From Xiphydria camelus (lineage: Eukaryota > Arthropoda > Insecta > Hymenoptera > Xiphydriidae), in NCBI GenBank assembly GCA_963678675.1, contig OY783196.1, forward strand, positions 24,840,827-24,904,826: 64,000 nucleotides of DNA, in the 5' to 3' direction. Shown here in pieces: positions 32,085 through 43,539 of this stretch; the stretch's first letter is position 1; each line of letters opens with the position of its first letter. The notes under the pieces were generated by a model that searched no databases, was not told the origin of the DNA, and was given only the letters and a program-made list of their open reading frames with translations. A program made the translations under genes and the position numbers.

Positions 32085-33793
32085 CTATACTTCACCCCAT
32101 TTTCGATTCGAGGCTATAGTGCCTACTTCGTCTATTAGAAGGCGACGAATCGGAACTATTATCTTTCGCGCAGTGGATTTCAATTCCATCTCGCGTTGCC
32201 CGCAATCAGCGCCCAACGGCCAATACTCGCCGTCTGCGGCTGCAGTGTGTGTCTGGCGCGGCAAACGTCCTCGCTCCACTCGCGGTCCGTGATCCGCGGT
32301 CCCTTGAACGACTTCGTATTCGCCAAATTCAACGTCACGCGACACGACTAATGACGAAGCAACGGCGGCAGCCGCGATTACCCGACGTGCACTTGGTCGC
32401 ATGACTTTTCCACAGGTACAGGTACACGCGAACCACACGGGGGGGGGGGGATACTCGTATATCTCCGCGGCAAATGCGGTGCGTGACGATCGCCTGTTAC
32501 GAAGACGTTCCGGTCGCGGTGTGTACCTACATATACGCTTTCTCGACGGCAAGGTAGACTTTTTTCCCCTCCGAGATCTACGTCGCTTGCACGCCAGCAA
32601 ACAAAGTTGCAGCACGAGTAATTTCACCGGGAAAAGAGCGTTCCACTGGTGAAGCGAACAAATATAGGAGCACTGAGCGCGCCGCGCTGCTGAAAAGAAA
32701 CGCGCGTCGATCGAAGAGCAGACGCAATTCGAATTGTAAATCGAGACGACACTCGGCCGCCGCGCGCTCCGTGGCGGTGCCTCCGCGGCGTAGCAGTGGC
32801 AGCAGCAATCAGCCGCGCGGCGCGCGCGTTCCGTCGTCTCGCGGGCAATCCGAAACAATCGGGGTCTATTAATTAGTAAAATCAATACGCGCCTTTCCAT
32901 ACAGTGACACGCGAGAGCGCGATACGAGCCTCCGGCGCGCTCAGTACAGGTGTAGTACCTATGTACTCGACGCTCGCTCGCCCCGCTATAGTCCGTTCGT
33001 CGTATCGTCCCGCGCGTGAAGCGGAGAAGTCAGTAGGTATCCTTCTCCGTTTTCGCGCTACTTCGTTGGCGCGGTTGCTAAGGAAATTCGATGTTTCGAT
33101 CCCTGCATACGCCCGTCTCTCGACGAGCTGGAAGCTGCATTTACGGAATCACTTCGGAGCACGTTTCCGTCTCTCTTTCGGCGACTCGAAGCTCGCGGCT
33201 GCCCGTGCGCCCGCGCGCCGATACACACCTGCGAAAGTCGTCGATACGCCTCGGCTGATCCGTGGCGACGAAAGTCGCGCGCTAGTCGGATGTTCTTCTC
33301 GACGGTCAAGGTCCCGAGAGTCCGACTGCCAGAGACATCGAGGCTCGTACTCGGTGTCGCGTCGCCTCTCACGCGCGACGAGGAAGCGAGACGTGAAAAG
33401 TGCGAAGGACGTATGTATATCTGTACGAAAGACGGCGCGGGGCGCGTTACGCGAGGGCTTCCGTTTGATGGAAATTCCCCGTAACACGGGACACCGCGCG
33501 GCGAGCCAGTCAATGATGCACGCTACGCGTTACGTCGATAACGCGGCAATCGGGTTATTTTCGTGCCGGTCGACTCAGAGCGCGAGAGGGAGTTATCACG
33601 GTCGAGCTGTAGGCGGTAGGTAGGTAGGTAGGTAGGGGCTACGCATGTCAACTGGAGGGCATTCAACTATCGATCGCGGTGGCCCGGCCACCCCTCGCCG
33701 AGAAGGGAGATATCACGCCCTCTCTCATTCGCCTTCCCTACCCTTCCTTCGTTTCTCCTGCTCGCGCTCCTACCTCCATCTCTTCCCCTTCTC

Positions 33794-33865
<72 letters not shown>

Positions 33866-34640
33866 CCCACTCTTCTTCGTTTCCCCCACCAGCAGCGCGG
33901 AGCGACTCGTACGCGAGAGCGCGCGCGCAAGCACACGACGACCGCATCGACTCGACGACTCGGCAGCGTTCCCTTCAGAGTACGGACGCGCCTTCGTGTA
34001 AGTTCGTCTGTATAGGCGCGTGCGCGAGTGTGCCTTATGCACGCGCGCTCCTCTTTCATCAACTTGTCTCACTTTGCACTGCTCTCGCCCTCCCGCGGCT
34101 TTTCCTCGCTCTCTCTCTTCCTTAGCGCATCGTATATCGCGCTCCCTCCCTCGAATGCGCCCGCGCCTAGCCCCTCTTATTCGCTCTGTCCTGCTAGTTT
34201 TCGTTTCTCTTCGTCTCCCCACCAATTCGGTCGATTTCCGGCTCCGTCTCTCTCGCGTTCGACGATATATATCGTGCTCTGTCGGAAGGGGAACCCCACG
34301 GGGTGAATTTTAACCCCGATCGCGCGGTCCTCGTTCTTCTCTCTCTCCCCGTCATTACCTCTACTCGCCGCGAGAGGAGTAGAGGGGCGGGAATTGAGGG
34401 AAGGGGAAAGGACCACGTGTGCGAGCCAGCTGATCGGCACACGTGTACGCGCGCGGCTCGAGTCGCTTCTGCGGATGCGGCGATTGCATACTCGCGCGAA
34501 GCTGTAGCAACTCCATTTTTGAAGTTCATTGATTTTGGGAAATGCAGGAGTAATTACTGAGCATGAATGATCATTCGATTACTTTGTTCAACCACCTTCC
34601 GTTAAGAAAGTATTTACATATACGAATTTTATCGTTACTA
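32085..34640. other. Large CpG-rich block with microsatellites
   Basis: This contains the longest open frame of the window (minus strand, 32085-32900, 271 codons), rich in Arg, Ala, Ser and Cys and judged non-coding. Low-complexity tracts are a 12-G run (32439-32450), a GTAG tract (33615-33636) and a CT tract (33798-33862). No exon with splice sites and protein-like composition was found. Confidence 0.5.
33798..33862. repeat. CT microsatellite
   Basis: About 32 CT units, uninterrupted, within a CpG-rich block. It generates Ser-Leu and Arg-Glu open frames on the two strands that should not be taken as proteins. Confidence 0.95.
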
Positions 34641-34649
34641 GATATACAG

Positions 34650-35070
34650 GGTGTAACAAAATAAGTGTAAAACATTTCAGGGGGTGATTCCTCATCGAAA
34701 AAGGGATAGGGTCTTTCATATTATAAAGAAACTTCATTTGAGCATCCCTTGTTAAGATAAAGGGATTATCTTTCGTATTTTGTTCAGAACGCTTTCTTAG
34801 GCCAATTTTGGATCAACGCCAACTATATTTCGATTAGTTTGAAAGGTCAGTGACTAACTTAAATTGGGCCAGGAAAAATTGGAGTGAAAATCATCAACCG
34901 TGCTCCAGTTACCTAGCCAGGTTTTGATAAGGATCAAGTATACAACTCCCATTTAGCATGCGCAGATCAGTACATCAGGCCCTACATAGAATACTGAATC
35001 TAGGCATGCCGTAATATCTCCTAATCAGGCTCTGGTCAAACTTAAGGAACGCCTAGATGGAGTTCTACAT
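34650..35070. mobile_element. Probable transposable-element fragment
   Basis: The segment begins CAGGGTGTAACAAAATAAGT and GGGGGTGATTCCTCATCGAA, a type of start common to dispersed repeats in insect genomes. The end is unclear and no open frame is present. CCAGGTTTTGAT and AATCAGGCTCTGG may be partly complementary. The superfamily is not assigned. Confidence 0.4.
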
Positions 35071-37334
35071 GGGAAAAATATGAATATTTTTTATGCGAAG
35101 AGCGAATTTCACAGCAAATAGTTAGATTCCCTTGCCTCTTCGATGGATACATTTAAAATTTCTCTGTAAAACCTTACGCATTTTAAAAATGAAGTTAGAA
35201 TACGACGAAACAGCCTACCGCAACTCAGAATTGATGAAAATAGCGTTACGCTATTTTTATTCTCATCGCTGCGCGTTAATAAATATATTCGAACGGACGC
35301 GAGAAATCCATTAAGAGTCGACGCTTTCCCGCTAACCGCACGGTGTTGGATACCGCGGTTATTCCGCCGCACGCGGCTGCAGTCAAGCTGGAAAACTATA
35401 CATAGCGCGTACCCCCCCCCCCCCCCCCCCCCGTGTGACGATCTGTCTGTTGCCGAGAGCGATCCAGATTTTCCATCCGCCGCAGAAATCGTTTAAGTCT
35501 CCGGACGAAGGAGGCGTCGCGTCGTGTGAATTGCGTCACTCACCTACTTAGTTGAGTACACGTTTCCAAATTGGAGCTGCATCACTGTGTCAACAACTTT
35601 TAACGTGGCGCCCTTACGAGTAACCATGATAAAAAATGGTGCAATTCTAGTATGGAGCGGTGCAAAGTCCGACTCTTCGTGGGTTTTATATCTTGACGCA
35701 TCTTATCGCGATCAGCTTTAGCTGTGAGTAGGTATTGTACATGATGGGACGTGAAGAATTATCTCTTTTCAGTCCTTGGCGTGAGGCTCTACAGAGTCTC
35801 TCAATTTTACAGACGTTGATTTTTGCTAGCACAAAAATCTCAGGGACGAAATTTTATAGAAGCCTCGAATATCCTTCAGAAAATAATTAGTCATGGCGTT
35901 AAGTCGTGACTATCTTTACTCCACCTCTACCCCATTTTTAAACCAAGTAATCTAATTCTACCACCCGAAATTTAGCCGAACTACCTAACTAAATATTTCG
36001 ATAGCAATCCACGACGTTCCTTCTAACCAATTTTATCAATATTTTTGTATTGTAAAAGCCTCAAAATTCGACCGTGTACATTCGAGCGAACCCATATCGA
36101 GTTGCAGTGTCCCGCGTGCGCAAAGCACTAGGTACTATTTCGCGCAGGACCGGCGTCTCGCTGGTAACAGACGCGAGCGCCGTTTTTCGGCCCGTTATAT
36201 CCCAGCACATGAGAAGTTCGGTCCGACGCGACCGGCGATATTCGTTGCATTTGCAAGTATAATCGCGGACGATCGGTCCGATCCCAGGCGCCCGTGACGG
36301 ATGAACCGGGAGCGACAGGATATTGCGCGCCAACATCGAAACTGCGGCGTCGCGCGCGTCATGGGCCGAGTATTTCATTCGTCGGGAGGCGAGTGGACGC
36401 GCGTGCGCGCGCGGTCCTAAGAATAAGCAAGCGCATCGCGGAGTAAAGTCGTTCGTGCGTCCTGCCTCTCTCGAGAGGTAAGATATGACATCCCTGCAGC
36501 GCGTACACCTCTCCTCTCTACCATCGGTATCACGTAACGCGCGTTGCTCGCAAGGCCGGGAATAGAACACGCGCGCGCACACCGGTCCGACACTCGATGC
36601 GCGCGCTTCGACCCTGGACCCGCGCGAGGAGCTACGCGCCGCGTCCCATATTGCGGCCTATTAGCGCCGGACCAGCAACAGTCGCGGAAGTTGGATGATT
36701 CTTTCTCTTTTCTTTTGTTCGGCGCCTCGTTACAATTCAGCCAGTCGCCGGCGGTAGACGTACATACGCGCACTTTTGTTCCTCCATTTGCATCGTTCCT
36801 CGTTTTTAATGCCTCTTCGTCTTATCGCGTAATACCCCTCTCACACTCTTCCGTATTTGGCTCGAGAGCCTCGCGATAATTCTCTTGCAATTTATGTGCG
36901 CTCGACGGCCGCTGTTTTATGGTTATCGTTTCGTCGGATGCGAGTCCAATTTTGAATTGGACGGGTTTAGTTACGCGGTTTCTCTTAATCCGAGTTGATT
37001 GAGGCGTTGTTCGGAGGCGGGTGTCGTAGAGCGGCGTTGATTACCGTGTCTCGGATGAGTGGATGTAACGCTGCATTGTTTCTTTATTGTTAGTATCCTG
37101 CTGAGCGTTATTTAATATTAGATGTTATCTATGTGGCGTTCGTCACGACAGGTTGATAGGTTCTACCGTGCTGATACTGTGCTACTTCAGTGAGCGTGCG
37201 TGGCAGTATGTGTTCATTCTGCCCGCACTATTTGTTTGAGGAATAAGGAAGCAGAAATGCCCATAAATTTCACATAAATACATGATCGTGTAACCTTACG
37301 TTACTATGATAACGAGGAGATACAGGAGTTGCCA
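35071..37334. other. CpG-rich blocks, C homopolymer, no gene seen
   Basis: A run of 21 C lies at 35412-35432 in a small CpG-rich block. About 36060-37080 is a larger CpG-rich block with open frames to 173 codons, none convincing. About 35600-36050 is mixed, with a weak pairing near AAATTTAGCC/CTACCTAACT. I see no gene. Confidence 0.4.
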
Positions 37335-37555
37335 CATTGAGAAAAAATATAGTAAATTTGACTAAATCGGCGGTTACGAGTGGGAGAATGCAGATTTATT
37401 TACTCGGACTAATAATTGACTCGAATGAATTACAGTCTGTTTCTTTCAAATAGCGGTTACTTGTTATAACCAAATTTATTAATCGGAGCAACTAATTCTG
37501 CATTCCTCATCTCTAAACGCATATTTAATTGAATATACCATTTTTTATCTCAGTG
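37335..37555. mobile_element. CACTGAGAAAA-type element (CA target)
   Basis: It begins CATTGAGAAAAAATATAG and ends TTTTTTATCTCAGTG, with CA on both outer sides. GAATGCAGATTTATTTACTC and TAATTCTGCATTCC pair internally. It is 221 bp with no coding content. Confidence 0.72.
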
Positions 37556-37633
37556 CATGGTAACGAGGGAATACATCAGTTGTGTGCCATAGTAATGGCG
37601 ATTTCTGAAAGAATATGTACACTCTTCAGTCTT

Positions 37634-38050
37634 ATTCATCACAGGTAGGGTAAACCATCCAGTTATTGGACACCTTGCAGTTATTGGACAGTCTGATTTA
37701 AATAAATAAGAACAAGATTTCTAGCTTTTACTTTAATAAATATCATCAAAAACCGTACCTGGCTTATTGATTCTTGACTGTCCAATTACTGGATTGAGTA
37801 TTTCCAAAAAATAAGAACACTGTCCAATAACTAAGTTTTTTGACTTTATCCCAGTTTTTTATTGTTGAAAATTATATTCTTTCCAACTTAAAATTGTAAG
37901 TTACTAGAATGTAAAGCCAATATATTTTCAATTAAAACAAACCACCACTCATATCTCTAGGTAGAAAAATATCTTTTTAACACGGTGTCAAATCTTGTAA
38001 AATGATTAAGTGTCCAATAACTGGGTGGTTTACCCTACCTCGTGATGAAT
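37634..38050. mobile_element. Element with repeated ATTGGACA motifs
   Basis: It starts GGTAGGGTAAACCATCCAG and ends CTGGGTGGTTTACCCTACC, and complementarity runs another nine bases outward (ATTCATCAC/GTGATGAAT). The motif AGTTATTGGACA or its complement TGTCCAATAACT occurs near both ends and at several internal places, which looks like repeated binding sites for a transposase. The about 400 bp encode nothing. Confidence 0.82.
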
Positions 38051-39408
38051 GCCAAAAATGTAATTCTTTATTGCGAAACGATACTATTAACATCACAATA
38101 ATACACTGTCGCTTCAATTGTAGTTATCTTTATTACCCATGAACTCTCTTGCCACGTCTCGATGCGATAACTTTAGAGATATCGATATATGTACATATGT
38201 ACCTGCAATTCCTATACTAATGCGTATGTAAAGCCATCGGATAACGAGATAATCTTGATTGAAGTAAAATGCCACTCTTCGAACTCCCTCGAAGATTTCC
38301 GTACCTCTCGAAACTTCAGCAATCCTTACAGGGGGTTTTCGATAATTTATAAAAATTCCAAATATAAATGCACTCGGAGGATGCGAAACGAAGGTACCAT
38401 CTACGTTTTTCAAATCTCGAAAAACGGAGCACAAGTTGATGAAAAAAATTTCCAAATTTCCTCGAGATGCAAGCATTATCAGCCTCGTCCTTTTACGCGT
38501 CATTGAATGTCGTTGCAAAGCACAGATATGAAGAAATCGCGTCGATTTCCTCCCGGAGCAAACCGATCGATCCCCGGGAGGAAATGCGAAACTATTGACG
38601 CGGGGGTCGAACCCGCGCCGGGCGAGGATAGAACCGGGACTCGAGTAATTTTAACGCGACCCAATTTCTCTGCTCCCATTTCTCCCCCACCGGAGCATCA
38701 GCTCGAATCGATTCGCGAGCGAGTTCGCCGCGCGCCCTCGACGTGACCCAATTCCGACGCGTATAAGGGAAGCCGTTGCTCCCGCGCCCCTGCGTCCCTC
38801 GAGTCCCGTCACAACCGCCGGATCGCCTCTGTCGCCGTACAGGCGGCACGTGTTCCGCGTGGCGGGTTATCAAAAAATATTGAATGATAACGAGAGTTCG
38901 AGTCTACTGCGCAGTTTCGCGATATGTTCCTTGTGATACACGGTCCCCGGTGATATACGTGTATGTATGTATGTAATTGCGCTGCGTCTCCGCGCGCAGA
39001 CTTCGTTAGCGCTGTCAGCGAGTACAGCACCTGCGTGCTGAAGCACTTGAAAAAAATAATTTGTCACCGTTACATGGAATTTTGTCACTGTGACAAAGAC
39101 TTTATTAATACAGTGATAATAAATTCATGTGTTGAGCGTTATACAAATTTGTGTTGTGTTGACAAACTGATCTGCTGTACATCACATATTTTCTGTAGTA
39201 TAGCAACAAATCATTTGTCATCGTAACAAATCGACGTTTCTATGACAACTAATTGCGATTAACAAATGAGCATTTTTGTGACAACAAATAATTTCTCTGA
39301 ATGAAAAAGTGATCATTATCTTCCAAAGATTATTTTAATGACTAATTATTCGTAACTATTCGTATAGTTTTATGAGTACCTACCTTAAATATAAAGATAG
39401 TGATATAC
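38051..39408. other. Mixed DNA with CpG-rich block, no gene seen
   Basis: About 38510-39000 is CpG-rich. CGCGGGTTCGACCCCCGCG on the minus strand near 38600 looks like a tRNA T-arm, but no acceptor or anticodon arms match. TGTCACTGTGACAAA-like text around 39060-39240 is repetitive, with several GTGACAA/TTTGTCA motifs. No gene is visible. Confidence 0.4.
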
Positions 39409-39560
39409 CAATGACGCGTAGACTCACGCTTAGAATGATTGGTTAGAGTAAAATGGGCTGAATTGGTCCTTCGTTGCCATGGAACATAGTGGAAACGAAG
39501 GGCCAACTCAGCCCATTTTACTATAACCAATCATTCTAAACGTGAGTCTACGCGCCATTG
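39409..39560. mobile_element. 152-bp palindrome containing GGCCAACTT hairpin copy 5
   Basis: It runs from CAATGACGCGTAGACTCACG to CGTGAGTCTACGCGCCATTG with almost complete complementarity. The centre is the hairpin family: TTGGTCCTTCGTTGCCATGG opposite GAAACGAAGGGCCAAC. Relative to copies 1, 2 and 4 the stem carries CCTTCG/CGAAGG instead of CCCTCG/CGAGGG, changed on both arms. Confidence 0.88.
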
Positions 39561-39564
39561 GATG

Positions 39565-40010
39565 CAATATAGGTAAGTTCGTTATTATAATCATAATATA
39601 ACCAGAGTTGTAATAAATATTACCGCAGTCTTTAGACAAATTTGCCTGAAATTTTAATATCTGAATTTAAAGAAGTACATTTTTTTCCAAAAAATTCAAC
39701 CATTTTTTTTGCAAGTATAGGTTCGTCATAGGGTAAAGCGAGGTGAGTTGGCGCAGGAAGTTGACCCTTCATTGCCACGGAACATAGAGGAAACGAAGGG
39801 CTAACTTCCCGCGCTCTATCTTACCCCTTTTTACATTATGACGTAGTACCTATACTTACAAAAAAAAAGTTGACTTTTTTGGAAAAAGAAATTTGCTTCT
39901 TTAAATTCAGATGTTAAAATTTCAGGCAAATTTGTCTAAAGACTGCGGTAATATTTATTATAAATAACTGATTATTATAATTATAATAACGAACTTACCT
40001 ACATATATTG
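39565..40010. mobile_element. 446-bp palindrome containing GGCCAACTT hairpin copy 6
   Basis: Arms of about 150 bp (GACAAATTTGCCTGAAATTT left, AAATTTCAGGCAAATTTGTC right, and AGGTAAGTTCG/CGAACTTACCT at the ends) flank a central hairpin at 39730-39827. That hairpin has GGGTAAAGCGAGGTGAGTTG and the paired CTATCTTACCCC. It starts five bases after the palindrome 39409-39560, so the two form one extended structure of about 600 bp. Confidence 0.85.
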
Positions 40011-40206
40011 AAACTATGTTAAATGCCATAACTATTTTTTCCAATTTTGTTAGTCCAATACTCGATTTTATTACCATAATTATATCGAAGCGTTGCATTC
40101 ATTTCCACTGCGCGTTCTATATTGATTTAATGTCGAACTTGTAACAGTTACATTGTATTCGTTTCCATTGCTATCTCGACGACAAACCGCTCTGGAATCG
40201 TTTCAA
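40011..40206. other. AT-rich stretch, nothing seen
   Basis: Short AT-rich DNA with ATTCATTTCCACTGCG and ATTCGTTTCCATTGC in near-repeat. No gene. Confidence 0.35.
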
Positions 40207-40372
40207 TTATTTTTTTGTCACTCAGTGTCAAATACTCGGTTTCATGGGCGTCCTCGACGCATGTGAAATCATCTTTCACACACCAATTCGTGAAAAGTTG
40301 CGCAGTGCGTGAAATAACCTGCGCAGTGCGTGAAATCGTCAATCTCGTATTTGACACTTAGTGACAAAAAAT
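40207..40372. mobile_element. Inverted-repeat element with GCGCAGTGCGTGAAAT units
   Basis: TTTTTGTCACTCAGTGTCAA at the left pairs with TTGACACTTAGTGACAAAAA at the right. The middle contains a direct repeat GCGCAGTGCGTGAAAT twice, plus a related GCATGTGAAAT. Several open frames read through it but have no support. Confidence 0.72.
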
Positions 40373-40405
40373 AGAATTCGTTATTCGGTTGTTTCGCGCC
40401 GTTCT

Positions 40406-40462
40406 AACGAGTGTGATTGCCGTACTCGCTTCGCTCGTGCGGCAAACTTCACACTCGTTAAA
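40406..40462. repeat. Hairpin TAACGAGTGTGA
   Basis: TAACGAGTGTGATTGCCG pairs with CGGCAAACTTCACACTCGTTA around ACTCGCTTCGCTCG. Outer text TTATTCGG and CTAATAAC may extend the pairing. It directly follows 40207-40372 and may be part of the same mobile unit. Confidence 0.65.
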
Positions 40463-42380
40463 AACAGCGCTTCACGCCCTAATAACAAAAATAACTAATT
40501 TTACTCGCAAGAACTAGAATTCCGCGATTTCTCCAAGGATACCTTTCCTTCTCTTTGCGTACCTACGTGTCACCCGAGGACTGTAATTACAAAAATAGTC
40601 GCTGCGAAACGCCTTTCTCGATGTACTCTTGTGCGCCGCTTCGTTCTTTCGCTCTGTCCGCTCCTCTTCTTCTTCTTCTTCTTCTTCTTCCTCTTTTCTT
40701 TTTCTTTTTCTTCTTCTTTTTCTTCTTCTTCTTCTTCTCCTCATCCGAGTTTCTTCGTTCCTTTCTCTTCCACACTCGCGCGTAGCGGTAACTCTCTCCC
40801 CGCGTGCGTGACCGACGATCGAACGTGTTTACCGCGCGAGCCAGGCCGTATTTGCATGACGCGACGGCGTCTCTCGGCTGCACGATGTGGCTCTACCCAT
40901 ACACCAGTCCGTATACCGCAGCGGCACGAGCCGAATTCCCAGACGACTTTGCCGCGGGTCCAAAGAGAACGAGAGGGACGCGTCGAACTGCGTCGCGTCT
41001 CTTTTGATTCTCGAAGGCGCCTGGAAGTGATCCAATAACCGCTCGCCTTGTAGGATGATTATAAAAGTCGAGGAAATGGTATGGGAATCGAACGGGACCC
41101 CGGTGTCGAGAGTTGAATGCCGTTTTCCCCTCGATCTTCGGAGGCTGCTCGAATTAGGGAGGTTCGAGATCCGAGCCGAGCGGGGGGTTGTGAGAGGGAT
41201 GCTCGCGCACGCCGTACACCCTCCCCCTCTTCTCTCCCTACCGACACTTCTGTCACTAACGCTTATAACCTGCCGCTTTTATTTGCATTTCCCCCCCATC
41301 GCTGTTAAACAGCATCGTCAAAGTTATTCGTTTTTTAACGTGAGCCTTAAATATATGCACACACATTCTACTTCTCAGTTAGTTTTTATTAAATAGCTGC
41401 ACGCGCGAATTAAGCTCGATGGTCCTGTACGACGCATACGCAGCAAGCCTATAGAGATTAGAAGTAATGAGTTTTCATGATGTTTCCATGATTTCCAAGC
41501 CATGTTTCTATATCTTTCCGTAATTACATCTATGATTTTTCAAGTGTTCATGTAGAATCATTTACTCTAATAATATTTTACTTATCTACTTTGATAGGTG
41601 AAATAAATTGGTAAAACCGCCAAATCTTGTAAGCGAATAAGATGGGAAAGAAATATTGACGAATTGTAATCAATAACTTTTCAAATAGTTCCATGATATT
41701 TCAACAATATCTTCCATATATCATAAAATCCTACGAAGAAAAATATTAACGAATTACAATCAATAATTCCATTTATTTCCATAATATTTTCCACATGTCA
41801 AAAAATTCCACGACATTTCCATGATCGTTGAACAGCGTGACGCGGTTTTCGAAAACATTTACACATTCCTACTGCGTGCGCTCAGCGTACACCTCGCAGT
41901 GGAAATGCGTCAAGGGATAATTCCGGGGGTACTCTCCCCTTTCGCGAGAGCTCGAAACACGAGGAACGTGTAGAATGTGTACACGAGTCTCCGCTTATCT
42001 CGCGAATCTCGCCACGGTTGCATGGGCGAGTTACGAATGATTCGCGAAACTGGTTTGGCCCCTTAACGAGTTAATGCTTTAATTGCGGCCACTCTTTCTT
42101 TCGCGGTCCTCGTATAGGACCGCGTATGGCCGCCTTTGGTTTCGACGAACCCGTCGCGGGTGTCGCGTCATTCCTTGCCAAATCTCGGAGTCACGCGGTG
42201 ACTTATGCCGCCCCTCCTTAATTGAAGCGTTCCAAGTGACAAATGTCATAACGGTGATATAATAGATTTTAAACCGAGGAATTCGTTTATTCTACAGATA
42301 AGGCGAGATAAATGGTATACAGGGTCGCAGTGAGGAATGCTTACGGTGATATACTGTAGTAGACTTTAGATCGTGTTCTG
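40463..42380. other. CpG-rich and AT-rich DNA with a TTC tract
   Basis: A TTC/CTT tract lies at 40664-40740, inside a CpG-rich block to about 41320. A diverged tandem repeat of about 96 bp, with ATATTGACGAATTGTAATCA and AATATTAACGAATTACAATC at the matching position, lies at 41645-41835. A second CpG-rich block is at 41870-42240. I see no gene. Confidence 0.45.
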
Positions 42381-42606
42381 CACTGACAAAAAAAATATAC
42401 TCGAGTCAAATTAAAGGTGTTTTTGAATAATCTTAATATATAGCACATTTGAGAATGAATATTGATTGAACGTATGTATATGAATATTATCGATTTAATT
42501 GAATTTTATTTGCGTCAAGTTGGTATTCATTCGAATTGAATAAATATGCTCTTAGGATTATAAAAAAACACGTTTATTTCGATCAAGCAAATTTTTGTCT
42601 CCTTGG
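42381..42606. mobile_element. Family A element, copy 2
   Basis: It begins CACTGACAAAAAAAATATAC, continues TCGAGTCAAATTAAAGG, and ends TCGATCAAGCAAATTTTTG. The GGTATTCATTCGAATTGAAT and ATATGCTCTTAGGATTA landmarks match the other family A copies. Confidence 0.75.
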
Positions 42607-43165
42607 GTGAGCGAACGCTATAGTACGGCCTATTCTTCACTAATTCATAGTCTAAAGTCTGTTACGGTATATTCCTACATAGGGTTTCTCCACTGTGACC
42701 ATGTACCTATACCTACATATTAATGGCAATCCTATAAATAGAGATTGAACACGCTAATCCATTATTTCGCTTGATTAGCAACATGAGGCAATCCATGATT
42801 CACTGCTGCTGTAACTAAAAATCCACTTTTTAGAGCAATTACGAAATTAAGGTTAAAGCCGTAATCCGTCGACTAAACTATAGTTGTGGTTCAACAACTA
42901 CGTGCGTGGCAGATTGCCTCTACATATGAGTAGGTACTCGTATATTCTCACTCTCTCTCGTTTCCCCTTCATCGCCACAAAAAAAATAACACGTATCTAT
43001 TTTTTACTTCATCCGGCTCCCTCTTTCGTGAATATAGGTACGTACGCTCGTTACGTCACACACAATGCGACGATAATAACATTACGAGGAGACGGAAGAA
43101 TAAAAATCATTACAATATGACAGCCACTGTACCCGGTAATGACAATTGTATAAATGGAGAAACTA
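42607..43165. other. AT-rich stretch, no gene seen
   Basis: No repeat or exon is evident. A 78-codon open frame at 42884-43120 has no recognisable features. Confidence 0.35.
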
Positions 43166-43390
43166 CACTGAGAAAAAATGTACTCGGGTCATTTAAACGC
43201 GTTTTTCAACAGTCTTATAAGAGCACATTTATTTGATTAGAATGAGTATCAATTGGTTGTACAGTATAAATATTATTTATTTAATTGAATATTATTTGGA
43301 TGAAGTCGGTGTTCATTCGATTCCAATAAGTCTGCTCTTAGGACTATCCAAAAGCACATTTATTTCGATCAAGCAAATTTTTTTAGTCAG
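43166..43390. mobile_element. Family A element, copy 3, TA-flanked
   Basis: It begins CACTGAGAAAAAATGTACTC and ends AAGCAAATTTTTTTAGTCAG, with TA on each side (43164-43165, 43391-43392). TCTTATAAGAGCACATTTAT and TCTGCTCTTAGGACTATC define the paired inner arms. This copy best defines the family A ends. Confidence 0.8.
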
Positions 43391-43539
43391 TATAGACACG
43401 CCGTTCCGTTATGTCGCTTAATTTGCTAATGCTTGAGACAACCGAAATTCATTGCCGCGTCCAATTTAGCATAAATAGAATTTTACTTTTCGGAATAATT
43501 GCGAAATTAAGTTTGAAGCGATAATACAGTTGTGACGCG

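Noticed and set aside
32085..32900. Longest open frame of the window, 271 codons on the minus strand
   Set aside because: It lies in a CpG-rich block with few stop codons by composition, is dominated by Arg, Ala, Ser and Cys, crosses a G homopolymer and has no recognisable domain.
33645..34225. Open frames on both strands through the CT tract at 33.8 kb
   Set aside because: They consist of Ser-Leu or Arg-Glu repeats from a microsatellite, and the same happens at 20.4 and 58.5 kb.
38585..38625. tRNA-like T-arm on the minus strand (GCGGGTTCGACCCCCGC)
   Set aside because: No complementary acceptor stem, D-arm or anticodon arm is found at the right distances.
40514..40883. Lys- and Arg-rich frames at 40.6 kb
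   Set aside because: They are produced by the TTC/GAA tract and have no independent support.
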